From: an uncultured Eubacteriales bacterium
GTDB taxonomy: Bacteria > Bacillota > Clostridia > Oscillospirales > Oscillospiraceae
Length of the DNA: 31,319 nt
Direction of reading: 5' to 3'
NCBI GenBank assembly: GCA_902492005.1
Contig: CABUJV010000024.1
Span: forward strand, 1 to 31,319
Shown here: positions 23,340 through 30,627 of the stretch, one piece after another
Layout of the letters: every line of letters starts with the position of its first letter
How positions within the stretch are numbered: position 1 is the first letter of the stretch
Notes under the pieces: generated by a model
Databases searched by the model: none
The model's input: only the letters and a program-made list of their open reading frames with translations
Told to the model about the DNA's origin: nothing
Translations under genes and position numbers: made by a program

Positions 23340-25115
23340 TTACTCCTCCGGCCGGACCAGCGCGATGTGCAGCTCGTCGAGCTGCTTTTGACTGACTTCG
23401 GAGGGAGCGCCCATCATCAGATCCTGGGCGTTCTTGTTCATGGGGAAGGGGATGATCTCCCGGATGGAGTCCTCGCCGGCCAGCAGCATGACCATCCGGT
23501 CCACGCCGGGGGCAATGCCGGCGTGAGGGGGCGCGCCGTAGCAGAAGGCGTTGTACATGGCGGGAAATTTGGCTTTTACGTCGTCCTCGCCCAGGCGGAC
23601 CAGCTCAAAGGCCTTGATCATGATCTCCGGGTCGTGGTTCCGCACCGCGCCGGAGGAGAGCTCCACGCCGTTGCACACCAGGTCGTACTGGTCGGCGGTG
23701 ATGGTGAGGGGATCGATCTCGCCCCGCTCCGCCCGGAGCAGCACCTCCAGCTGGCCCTTGGGCATGGAGAAGGGATTGTGGCAGAACTCCAGCTGGCCGG
23801 ACTCCTCGCCGATCTCGTACATGGGGAAGTCGGTAATCCAGCAGAACTCGTAGCGCGCCTGGTCCATGTGGTGGGGGGCCAGGGTGGGCAGCAGCTTGAT
23901 GAGGGCGCCGGCGGTCTTTTGGGCGGCCAGCGTTTTCCCGGCGGTGAGGCCCACGAAGGTGTTGGGCTTCAGCCCCAGGGCGGAGACCACCTGGTCCCGG
24001 ATGGACTGGACAAATTTGGCGATTCCGCCTACGATCTCCCCCTTTTCATCCAGCCGGAACCAGTAGCACTTGCTGCCGGTCTGGACCTCTACGTCGGCGC
24101 AGAGCTTGTCGATCTGCTTCCGGGTGGCGGTAAAGCCGGTGACGGGCACGGCCTTGACCGCATTGCCCTCAAAGGGCCCGAAGCCGCAGCCGCCCAGCAG
24201 CGCCGTGGCGTCCACGGCGGTCAGGTCGATGCGCAGGTCGGGCTTGTCGGAGCCGTAGGTCTCCATGGCCTCGGCAAAGGGAATCCGCCGGAAGGGGGCG
24301 GAGGAGGCCGCGCCGTACTTGCCGTACTTGGCGAAGATGGGGGGCAGCACGTCCTCCAGCACGGCGAAGACGTCCTCCTGAGAGGCGAAGGCCATCTCCA
24401 TGTCGAGCTGGTAGAATTCACCGGGGGAGCGGTCGGCCCGGGCGTCCTCGTCCCGGAAGCAGGGGGCGATCTGGAAGTAGCGGTCGAAGCCGGAGGCCAT
24501 CAGCAGCTGCTTGAACTGCTGGGGCGCCTGGGGCAGAGCGTAGAACTTGCCGGGGTGGTTCCGGGCGGGCACCAGGTAGTCCCGGGCTCCCTCGGGGGAG
24601 GAGGCGGTGAGGATGGGGGTGGTGATCTCCAAAAAGCCGTGCTCGGTCATGGCCTGTCGCAGGGCAGCCACCACCTGGCAGCGCAGGATGATGTTGGCCT
24701 TGACCTGGGGGTTGCGGAGGTCCAGATAGCGGTACTTGAGGCGGGCGGCCTCATCAGCCTCCCGGCTGCGGTTGATGGGGAAGGGGAGCTCGTTGTAGCG
24801 GCAGCGGCCCAAAACCTCGATCCGGGAGGGTACCACCTCGATGTCGCCGGTGGGGAGCTTGGGGTTCTTGGAATCCCGCTCCCGGACCACGCCTTCCACC
24901 GATAGGGTGGACTCCTTGTTGACGGACTTGACCAGCTTCATCATATCCTCGGTTTCGATCACCACCTGGGTGGTGCCGTAGAAGTCCCGGAGGATGACGA
25001 AGGCCAGGTTGCCGCCTACCTCCCGGATGTTTTCCATCCAGCCGACGATCTTGACCGTCTGACCCACGTGCTCCATGCGGAGCTCGTTGCAGGTATGGGT
25101 GCGGGATTGCATCAT
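23340..25115 (-). CDS. aspS: Aspartyl-tRNA synthetase, bacterial type
   Basis: Class IIb synthetase, 591 residues. N-terminal OB-fold anticodon domain (VGQTVKIVGWMENIREVGGN), catalytic core with motif 2 FRDEDARADRSPGEFYQLDM, the GAD insertion domain typical of bacterial AspRS, and motif 3 near GIAPGVDRMVMLLAGEDSIR. It may be non-discriminating or aspartate-specific; this was not resolved. The start is ATG 25115, with GGAG 9 bases upstream; the next codon is also ATG (25112). It follows hisS, a common pairing in Firmicutes, after a spacer of about 120 bp. Confidence 0.97.
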   Translation of the reverse strand: MMQSRTHTCNELRMEHVGQTVKIVGWMENIREVGGNLAFVILRDFYGTTQVVIETEDMMKLVKSVNKESTLSVEGVVRERDSKNPKLPTGDIEVVPSRIEVLGRCRYNELPFPINRSREADEAARLKYRYLDLRNPQVKANIILRCQVVAALRQAMTEHGFLEITTPILTASSPEGARDYLVPARNHPGKFYALPQAPQQFKQLLMASGFDRYFQIAPCFRDEDARADRSPGEFYQLDMEMAFASQEDVFAVLEDVLPPIFAKYGKYGAASSAPFRRIPFAEAMETYGSDKPDLRIDLTAVDATALLGGCGFGPFEGNAVKAVPVTGFTATRKQIDKLCADVEVQTGSKCYWFRLDEKGEIVGGIAKFVQSIRDQVVSALGLKPNTFVGLTAGKTLAAQKTAGALIKLLPTLAPHHMDQARYEFCWITDFPMYEIGEESGQLEFCHNPFSMPKGQLEVLLRAERGEIDPLTITADQYDLVCNGVELSSGAVRNHDPEIMIKAFELVRLGEDDVKAKFPAMYNAFCYGAPPHAGIAPGVDRMVMLLAGEDSIREIIPFPMNKNAQDLMMGAPSEVSQKQLDELHIALVRPEE

Positions 25116-25157
25116 AAAATCAACTCCAAATTGTAATATATAATGTGAAAAGTACGA

Positions 25158-25185
25158 ATTGTATCATAATATGGTCTTTCGTCAG
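25158..25185 (-). promoter_or_regulatory. Possible aspS promoter
   Basis: On the minus strand a -35-like CTGACG (25180-25185) and -10 TACAAT (25158-25163) are 16 bp apart, in the AT-rich hisS-aspS spacer. No terminator is seen after hisS, so read-through is also likely. Confidence 0.4.
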
Positions 25186-25238
25186 AGGGCTGCGCTTCAT
25201 GCAGGTCCCGTTCTCCACGGGGCGGAGGAGAAGAGGGC

Positions 25239-26588
25239 TTATTCCCGGTCCCGGATGGGGGTCCCCACGCCCAGCCCGGCCAACTTCTCGGCCAGCCAGC
25301 CGGGGGCTTCGGAGAGGGTCACCGGCTCCTGAACGCCGGAGGCCATATCCTTCAGGGAGACCACGCCGTTTTCCACCTCGTCGTCCCCCAGAAAGGCCAC
25401 GAAGGGGACCTTCAGCTTGTCGGCGTAGTTCATCTTAGCCTTGAATTTTTTGTTCTCGGTGTAAAGCTGGGCGCGCACGCCGTGTTCCCGCAGAGCGGTG
25501 GCCAGGGAGATGGCCGGGCCCAGGTCGCTGGTCATGGGGAGGACCAGCACGTCGGCGGGAGCGGTGAGGAGTTCCTGGTTGAGGTAGCCCTGATCCTCCA
25601 ATACGAAGAAGAGCCGGGTCAGACCGATGGAAATACCCACTCCAGGGAGTTGTTTATCGGTGTAATATTCCGCTAAGTTATCATAGCGGCCGCCGGAACA
25701 GATGGAGCCGATCTCCGGGTGGTCCAGCATGACGGTCTCGTAGACGGTGCCGGTGTAGTAATCCAGGCCACGGGCGATGGTCAGGTCGACCATAAAGTGG
25801 TCCTGGGGCACGCCGAAGGCGGCCATATACCGGACCACGGTGGACAGCTCGCCGATGCCGGTGTCCAGCATCTCGTTTTGTCCCTTGTAGGTCTCCAGGG
25901 CCCCCATGGGGTCGTCGGTGTGCAGCAGGTCCAGCAGCTTGTCCGCCGCCGGGGCCTCCACGCCGAAGTCGTCCACCAGAATGGCCTTGACCTTGTCCGG
26001 ACCGATCTTCTCCAGCTTGTCCACCGTCCGCATCACGTCCCCGGCCTTCTCCTCCAGGCCCAGCAGGGCGAACAGGCCGTTGAGGACCTTGCGGTTGTTG
26101 ACCCGGATCTTGAACCGGCGCAGGCCCAGGGCGGTAAAGCTCCGGTAGATGATGGAGGGGATCTCGGCCTCGTTGGCGATGTCCAGGGCACCGTCGCCGA
26201 TGATGTCGATGTCGGCCTGGTAGAATTCCCGGAAGCGGCCCCGCTGGGCCCGCTCTCCCCGGTAGACCTTGCCGATCTGGAAGCGGCGGAAGGGGAAGGA
26301 GAGCTCGTTCTGGTGCAGGGCCACGTACTTGGCCAGGGGCACGGTCAGGTCAAAGCGGAGGGACAGGTCGGTGTCCCCCTTGGTGAAGCGGTAGATCTGC
26401 TTTTCTGTCTCGCCGCCGCCCTTGGCCAGCAGCACCTCGCTGGCCTCGATGAGGGGGGTGTCCAGGGGGGTGAAGCCGTAGAGGGAGTAGGTGCGACGCA
26501 GCTCCGCGGCCATCCGGTCGAAGAGCACCTGCTTTTCCGGCAGTAATTCCATGAAGCCGGAGAGGGTGCGGGGTTTGAGTTTGGCCAT
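25239..26588 (-). CDS. hisS: Histidyl-tRNA synthetase
   Basis: Class II synthetase of 449 residues from ATG 26588, preceded by AAAGGAG. Motif 2 region RGRFREFYQADIDIIG and the histidine-specific block RGLDYYTGTVYE are present, and a C-terminal anticodon-binding domain follows (ADVLVLPMTSDLGPAISLAT to about the end), which distinguishes it from the HisZ paralog. The N terminus begins MAKLKPRTLSGFMELLPEKQ rather than the usual QxxRGTxD form. It sits behind its own promoter and a T-box leader and precedes aspS. Confidence 0.95.
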   Translation of the reverse strand: MAKLKPRTLSGFMELLPEKQVLFDRMAAELRRTYSLYGFTPLDTPLIEASEVLLAKGGGETEKQIYRFTKGDTDLSLRFDLTVPLAKYVALHQNELSFPFRRFQIGKVYRGERAQRGRFREFYQADIDIIGDGALDIANEAEIPSIIYRSFTALGLRRFKIRVNNRKVLNGLFALLGLEEKAGDVMRTVDKLEKIGPDKVKAILVDDFGVEAPAADKLLDLLHTDDPMGALETYKGQNEMLDTGIGELSTVVRYMAAFGVPQDHFMVDLTIARGLDYYTGTVYETVMLDHPEIGSICSGGRYDNLAEYYTDKQLPGVGISIGLTRLFFVLEDQGYLNQELLTAPADVLVLPMTSDLGPAISLATALREHGVRAQLYTENKKFKAKMNYADKLKVPFVAFLGDDEVENGVVSLKDMASGVQEPVTLSEAPGWLAEKLAGLGVGTPIRDRE

Positions 26589-26607
26589 GTTCGTTCTCCT
26601 TTCAAGC

Positions 26608-26860
26608 AAAAAAATGCTCTCATCCCGGATATGGGACGAGAGCATCCAAAGATACTTCGTGGTGCCACCCAATTTCAGCGGAGAAGCTCCGCCCTTGCGT
26701 CTTCTGTTGCGGGAAGGGGACCGCGCCCGTCTCCGGGCCCGCTGCTGGGGCCGTCTTTCGCCCGCTCCTTGCCGTCAGCGCTCTCAGCCAAAGGCGCTGT
26801 TCTCTGTCCGGGGGTGCTGCGGGGTACTCATGCTCCGTCCTTGCGGTGCTGCTGCACAGC
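26608..26860 (-). promoter_or_regulatory. T-box riboswitch leader of hisS
   Basis: On the minus strand a GAGTAC element lies in the 5' part, and the T-box sequence TGGGTGGCACCACGAAG (about 26656-26672) is followed by a terminator: a stem of about 12 bp (26615-26644) and a T run (26608-26614). The downstream gene implies a histidine (CAC/CAT) specifier, but no clear one was found by eye. The antiterminator and terminator part is certain. Confidence 0.85.
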
Positions 26861-26889
26861 ATATTATATCACTTTGGAAGAAAAGTCAA
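26861..26889 (-). promoter_or_regulatory. Promoter of the hisS T-box transcript
   Basis: On the minus strand TTGACT (26884-26889) is followed by TATAAT (26863-26868) at 15 bp or TAATAT (26861-26866) at 17 bp. It lies directly between the stop of the upstream gene and the T-box leader. Confidence 0.6.
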
Positions 26890-26892
26890 CCG

Positions 26893-27777
26893 TCAATCCC
26901 AGGCGGGGCGCAGGGTCTCCATACCGCTGCTGGTGCCGGCGCTGTCTCCGGACTGGGAAAAGCCGCCCACGCTGTTGAGCCCGGTGAGCAGCAGTCCGCC
27001 GGAGGTGGTGAGCTCGGCCCACACCTCATAGTGCCCCTCCCGGTCCCGCCAGCCATCCAGGTCGGCGGCGTAAAAGGTATAGCGTTCCCCGAAGGGCCCG
27101 GTGGGGAAACCGGCCGCAGCCGTCATGGGGAACCGGGCCAGCTCCGTGTTGCTGCCACCCTCCCGGAGGACCACCTCCAGGGACTCCACCTGCTCCGGGT
27201 CCAGGTCCAGACCCAGATAGAATTTGGAGCGGTCGGGCAGGCTGTAGAGGTCCCCGCCCCAGCAGGAGGCGGTCTCCACACTGAGCAGCTCGTCGGTGGA
27301 AAGGGGGTCCAGGACCTGGGTGCGCCGCCCGCCGTCGGAGAGGAAGCTGACCACAGGGGTGTAGCTCTCCCGCAGGGGCAGTTCAGCCGAGGCGGTCCAG
27401 CGGGCGCCGGTCTCGTCGGGGCGGAAGTCCGCCGTCAGGGCACCGTCCACCATCAGCAGCAGGCTCTCGTCCTGCCGGAGCTCCTTGGGGACCACCGTCA
27501 CCGTCAGGGAGACGGTCCCGCCCGCGTAATCCAGCGCGGCACTCTGGCTGGAGAAGAGGCTGCCCTGCTGCTCCAGCCGCTCCAGGAGCAAGCTGTGCTG
27601 GTTGTCCACGTGGTCCCGGAAGAAGGCGATGCGGTTGTCGGTCTCGGTGCTGCGCAGCTCGAGCTGCTCCCGGAGCCCGCGAACCTGGACCGCCAGCCAG
27701 ACGACCATGACCAGCAGAGCGGCAAACGCCAGCAGGGCGGCGGCGGCGCAGAGGGTATGAGCCTTGCGCTTGTCCAT
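26893..27777 (-). CDS. Membrane-anchored protein of unknown function, downstream of mgsA (294 aa)
   Basis: Not recognised as a family. Residues about 8-32 form a single hydrophobic segment (LCAAAALLAFAALLVMVVWL), followed by a heptad-like region (about 33-70, LREQLELRSTETDNRI and HSLLLERLEQQGSL) that looks like a short coiled coil, and then a beta-rich domain with Gly/Asp turns, a single Cys-Trp (SCWGGDLYSLPDRSKF) and an aromatic C-terminal strand. The N-in, C-out topology suggests an extracytoplasmic domain. ATG 27777 lies 2 bases after the mgsA stop, so it is co-transcribed with minD and mgsA. The open frame continues upstream inside mgsA but lacks a start signal. Confidence 0.8.
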   Translation of the reverse strand: MDKRKAHTLCAAAALLAFAALLVMVVWLAVQVRGLREQLELRSTETDNRIAFFRDHVDNQHSLLLERLEQQGSLFSSQSAALDYAGGTVSLTVTVVPKELRQDESLLLMVDGALTADFRPDETGARWTASAELPLRESYTPVVSFLSDGGRRTQVLDPLSTDELLSVETASCWGGDLYSLPDRSKFYLGLDLDPEQVESLEVVLREGGSNTELARFPMTAAAGFPTGPFGERYTFYAADLDGWRDREGHYEVWAELTTSGGLLLTGLNSVGGFSQSGDSAGTSSGMETLRPAWD

Positions 27778-27779
27778 GG

Positions 27780-28196
27780 TCAGACCTTGAAGGGGGCCGT
27801 CTTGGGGGAGACGATATCGCGCCAGTCCAGGTCGCCCCGCTCCAGCCCGTGTATCAGCATCTCGGCGGTGGCTACGTTGGTGGCGAAGGGGATGTTGTAC
27901 TGGTCGCACAGATTGGTGATATATTTCAGATCGGCGTCCAGATTGCTGGACTGGGGATCGGAGAAGAAGAGGACCATGTCGATCTCGTTGTAGGCGATCC
28001 GGGCCCCGATCTGCTGGCTGCCGCCGTGCTCATGGGACAGGAAGAGGTACACCGGCAGTCCGGTGGCCTCGGCCACCAGCTTGCCCGTGGTGTTGGTGGC
28101 GCAGACGGTGTGCTTGGAGAGAATGCCGCAGTAGGCAATGCAGAACTGCACCATCAACTCCTTCTTCCGGTCGTGACTCATCAGTGCGATATTCAT
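27780..28196 (-). CDS. mgsA: Methylglyoxal synthase
   Basis: Converts dihydroxyacetone phosphate to methylglyoxal and phosphate, a bypass of lower glycolysis used when sugar phosphates accumulate. The 138 residues include SHDRKKELMVQFCIAY, the phosphate-binding TNTTGKLV, and HGGSQQIGARIAYNEIDMVL leading to FFSDP and ATNVATAE. Start ATG 28196 with GAAGGGG upstream. It follows minD by 14 bp; the minD-mgsA linkage is known in clostridia and may be only positional. Confidence 0.96.
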   Translation of the reverse strand: MNIALMSHDRKKELMVQFCIAYCGILSKHTVCATNTTGKLVAEATGLPVYLFLSHEHGGSQQIGARIAYNEIDMVLFFSDPQSSNLDADLKYITNLCDQYNIPFATNVATAEMLIHGLERGDLDWRDIVSPKTAPFKV

Positions 28197-28210
28197 CTCA
28201 TAACCCCTTC

Positions 28211-28951
28211 TCAGCGGATTTTCATCAGAGGGACCCGCTCCCCCATGATGCGCTTGGCGATATTCAGATAGGCAATGGCCGCGCCTTTGCGGGAGAACAG
28301 GATCAGCGGCTTGGAGGTATTGGCGGCCAGGATGACCTGGGGATCTTCGGGGATGACGCCCAGAAGGGGGAGCCCCGCCTCGTCCATGGCGTCGTCGATG
28401 GTGGTGCGCAGCCGGCGCATCAGCTTGGGCTGGATGCGGTTCATCACCAGGTGGATGGTGTCCAGGCGCCGGTCCAGCTCGGCCACCGTACGCTGGGCGT
28501 CCCGGAGGGCGGAGGAATCGTTGGTGGAGACCACCACGGCCCGGTCGGCCCCGCAGACTGCCAGACGGAAGCTGGAGCCCAGCCCGGCGGGGGAGTCGAT
28601 GAGGACGTAATCAAACTGGGACCGGGCTTGGTCCAGCAGCGCCTGCATGGCCGCCTCCGGCAGTCCCTCCCGGGGAGGGGAGAGGGGCGCGGTCAGCAGA
28701 TGCAGCCCATGGATGACGGGATGGGGGACGGCGGCCCGCTCCAGCGAGCACCGGCCGGACAGCACGTCGGTAAAATCCATCAAGGCCCGGTCGGTCATAC
28801 CCAGGGAGATATCCAAATTCCGCAGACCGATGTCCAGGTCGATGCACAGCACCCGCCGGCCCAGCGCGGCCAGACAGGAGGCTGCGCCGCCGGTGAGGGA
28901 GGTCTTTCCGGTGCCGCCCTTGCCCGACGTTATCACGATTACGGTACCCAT
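28211..28951 (-). CDS. minD: MinD-like division-site ATPase lacking the C-terminal membrane helix
   Basis: Deviant Walker A ATPase of the MinD/ParA group. The 246 residues from ATG 28951 carry the signature KGGTGKTSLTGG (K11 and K16), the switch I region IDLDIGLRNLDISLGM, and YVLIDSPAGLG. MinD normally ends, after the VPLM stretch, with an amphipathic helix that binds the membrane; here the protein stops at GERVPLMKIR, directly before the mgsA ribosome site. MinC and MinE are not next to it. It might still be MinD with another anchor, or a MinD-like ATPase with a different task. A good promoter lies upstream. Confidence 0.85.
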   Translation of the reverse strand: MGTVIVITSGKGGTGKTSLTGGAASCLAALGRRVLCIDLDIGLRNLDISLGMTDRALMDFTDVLSGRCSLERAAVPHPVIHGLHLLTAPLSPPREGLPEAAMQALLDQARSQFDYVLIDSPAGLGSSFRLAVCGADRAVVVSTNDSSALRDAQRTVAELDRRLDTIHLVMNRIQPKLMRRLRTTIDDAMDEAGLPLLGVIPEDPQVILAANTSKPLILFSRKGAAIAYLNIAKRIMGERVPLMKIR

Positions 28952-28975
28952 ACGGTTCCCCCTGTCCAATGTAAT

Positions 28976-29005
28976 ATTATAGCATTATGGAACAATGATT
29001 GTAAA
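28976..29005 (-). promoter_or_regulatory. Promoter of the minD-mgsA unit
   Basis: On the minus strand -35 TTTACA (29000-29005) and a perfect -10 TATAAT (28976-28981) are 18 bp apart, about 25 bp upstream of the minD start. Confidence 0.72.
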
Positions 29006-29046
29006 CCATTTTTGTGGAAAACAGAAAAAATTCTGAAAGGGGAAAA

Positions 29047-29061
29047 ATTGGCACGACCAAT
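29047..29061 (-). terminator. Weak terminator-like hairpin after rsmG
   Basis: On the minus strand a 5-bp stem ATTGG/CCAAT with a 5-base loop is followed by TTTTCCCC. It is short, so this may be only a partial terminator. Confidence 0.3.
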
Positions 29062-29078
29062 GCTGGCAGGCGGCGGTG

Positions 29079-29789
29079 CTACAGGGGGGCCTTTTGGATC
29101 TTGGCCCAGCGCCTGGGGTAGCGCTTGGGGGTAGGGGCCGTCTTTTCGATGATGGCCACCCGCCGGACCACGCCGGTGCCGGGGATGGTGTAGGTGTAGT
29201 CCTCCAGCCGCCGTCCGCCCAGAGTCTGGATGGCCGTCCGGGCGGCGTCCAGCTCTTCCCGGCTGCCGGCGGCCTTCATGGCCAGGAACCGGCCGCCCAC
29301 CCGCACAAAGGGGAGGCACAGCTCGCACAGCACCCGCAGATCGGCCACCGCCCGGGCGGCGGCAAAGTCGAAATGATCCCGGAAGCCGGGCTTCAGCCCC
29401 TGCTCCTCGGCCCGGGCGTGGACGGTCTCCACGTCCTCCAGGCCCAGGCGGGAACAGACCGCGGCCAGCCAGTCCAGCCGCTTGGCCAGACTGTCCAGCA
29501 AGGTGAGCTTCAGCTCGGGGCAGAGCAGCTTGAGGGCCATGCCGGGAAAGCCCGCCCCGGTGCCCACGTCGATGAGAGTCCTGCCGGACAGGTCTCCGGC
29601 GCAGCCCAGCAGGGCGGCGGAGTCCAGAAAGTGAAGCCGGGCCACCTGTTCAGGGTCGGTGATGGCGGTGAGGTTCATGACCTTGTTCTGTTCCAGCAGC
29701 AGCCCGGCGTAGGTCTGCATCTGTTCCACCGCCGCGGGGGGAGGGGTGAGGCCCAGCTGGGCCAGGCCCTGGGCGAGGAGCTCTTTCAT
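29079..29789 (-). CDS. rsmG: 16S rRNA (guanine-527-N7)-methyltransferase RsmG
   Basis: SAM-dependent enzyme that methylates G527 in the 530 loop of 16S rRNA; loss gives low-level streptomycin resistance in many bacteria. The 236 residues show the N-terminal helical part (AGLLLEQNKVMNLTAITDPE), SAM motif IDVGTGAGFPGMALKL, and the AVADLRVLCELCLPFVRVGG region. In most Firmicutes it ends the rpmH-jag-mnmE-mnmG series; here it is 10 kb from jag, on the other strand, in a unit with mscL. It follows the 118-residue membrane-protein gene by 4 bp. Confidence 0.96.
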   Translation of the reverse strand: MKELLAQGLAQLGLTPPPAAVEQMQTYAGLLLEQNKVMNLTAITDPEQVARLHFLDSAALLGCAGDLSGRTLIDVGTGAGFPGMALKLLCPELKLTLLDSLAKRLDWLAAVCSRLGLEDVETVHARAEEQGLKPGFRDHFDFAAARAVADLRVLCELCLPFVRVGGRFLAMKAAGSREELDAARTAIQTLGGRRLEDYTYTIPGTGVVRRVAIIEKTAPTPKRYPRRWAKIQKAPL

Positions 29790-29793
29790 GGTT

Positions 29794-30150
29794 TCAGCCT
29801 CCGAAGTTTGCAGCCAGCCGGTAGAGCCCGGCGGCCAGATTGCACAGGGCCAGCAGGATGCAGGCCGCGGTGATGAGGATGCAGGCGGGCAGGCCGCCTC
29901 TGGCCTGGCCCTGGCGGAAGCGGAGCACGGCGGTGGCGGCCAGGCCCAGCAGGGCGGGGACCAGCAGGATGGGGCCGATGCCGTTCAGGATGCGGGCGGT
30001 GGCCAGATAGTAGGTGAAGGTGAGGGTAAAGATCACCATATAGGCGATGCCCGCCCAGGCCCAGGCCCGCTTGACCGGGGTGGCGTAGACCACCGGCGGC
30101 TGGGGCTCCGGTTCGGGGGATTCGGGGTCGAAGCGGGGGGTATCAGACAT
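29794..30150 (-). CDS. Small membrane protein of unknown function (118 aa)
   Basis: Not recognised as a family. A Pro/Glu-rich N terminus (DTPRFDPESPEPEPQPPVVY) precedes three hydrophobic segments at about residues 30-50, 56-77 and 87-110, giving a three-helix membrane protein. It overlaps mscL by 8 bases and ends 4 bases before rsmG, so it is translated within that operon. Nothing in the sequence indicates a role. Confidence 0.75.
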   Translation of the reverse strand: MSDTPRFDPESPEPEPQPPVVYATPVKRAWAWAGIAYMVIFTLTFTYYLATARILNGIGPILLVPALLGLAATAVLRFRQGQARGGLPACILITAACILLALCNLAAGLYRLAANFGG

Positions 30151-30559
30151 GCTTGCCGTTCTCCTTCAGCAGGTCCCGGATCTCCATCAGAAGGGCTTCC
30201 TCATGGGAGGGCTCGGGCGGCGCGGGGGGCGCGGCCGGGGCCTCTTCTTTCTTGCGGTGGAAGGAGTTGATGCCCTTGATCAGGCAGAAGACCACAAAGG
30301 CCATGATGAGGAAGTTTAGAATGGACTGGATAAAATTTCCATATGTAATCACCGCGGAGCCCACGGTGACGCTGAGGTCTGCAAAGGAATTCTCACTGAC
30401 GAAGATGCCGATGATGGGCATGATGATGTCGGCGGTGAGGGAGTCGGCAATGGCCTTGAAGGCGCCGCCGACGATAACGCCGACCGCCATATCCATCACA
30501 TTGCCGCGGGCGATAAACTGCTTGAATTCTGCGATGAATCCGCTTTTTTTCTCTGCCAT
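30143..30559 (-). CDS. mscL: Large-conductance mechanosensitive channel MscL
   Basis: Pressure-release channel that opens under osmotic downshock. The 138 residues show the N-terminal amphipathic helix (FIAEFKQFIARGNVMDMAVG), the pore-lining helix VIVGGAFKAIADSLTADIIMP, the second membrane helix (IQSILNFLIMAFVVFCLIKG), and a cytoplasmic helix bundle ending in MEIRDLLKEN. A Pro/Ala linker follows the second helix. An AAGAAGG site precedes ATG 30559. It leads a short operon with the unknown membrane protein and rsmG. Confidence 0.96.
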   Translation of the reverse strand: MAEKKSGFIAEFKQFIARGNVMDMAVGVIVGGAFKAIADSLTADIIMPIIGIFVSENSFADLSVTVGSAVITYGNFIQSILNFLIMAFVVFCLIKGINSFHRKKEEAPAAPPAPPEPSHEEALLMEIRDLLKENGKHV

Positions 30560-30627
30560 GGAATCTGCCTTCTTTCTGATATGATTTGGTGGGTAGGGGA
30601 AGAGCCGGCGGACCGGCCCGGGGCCGC

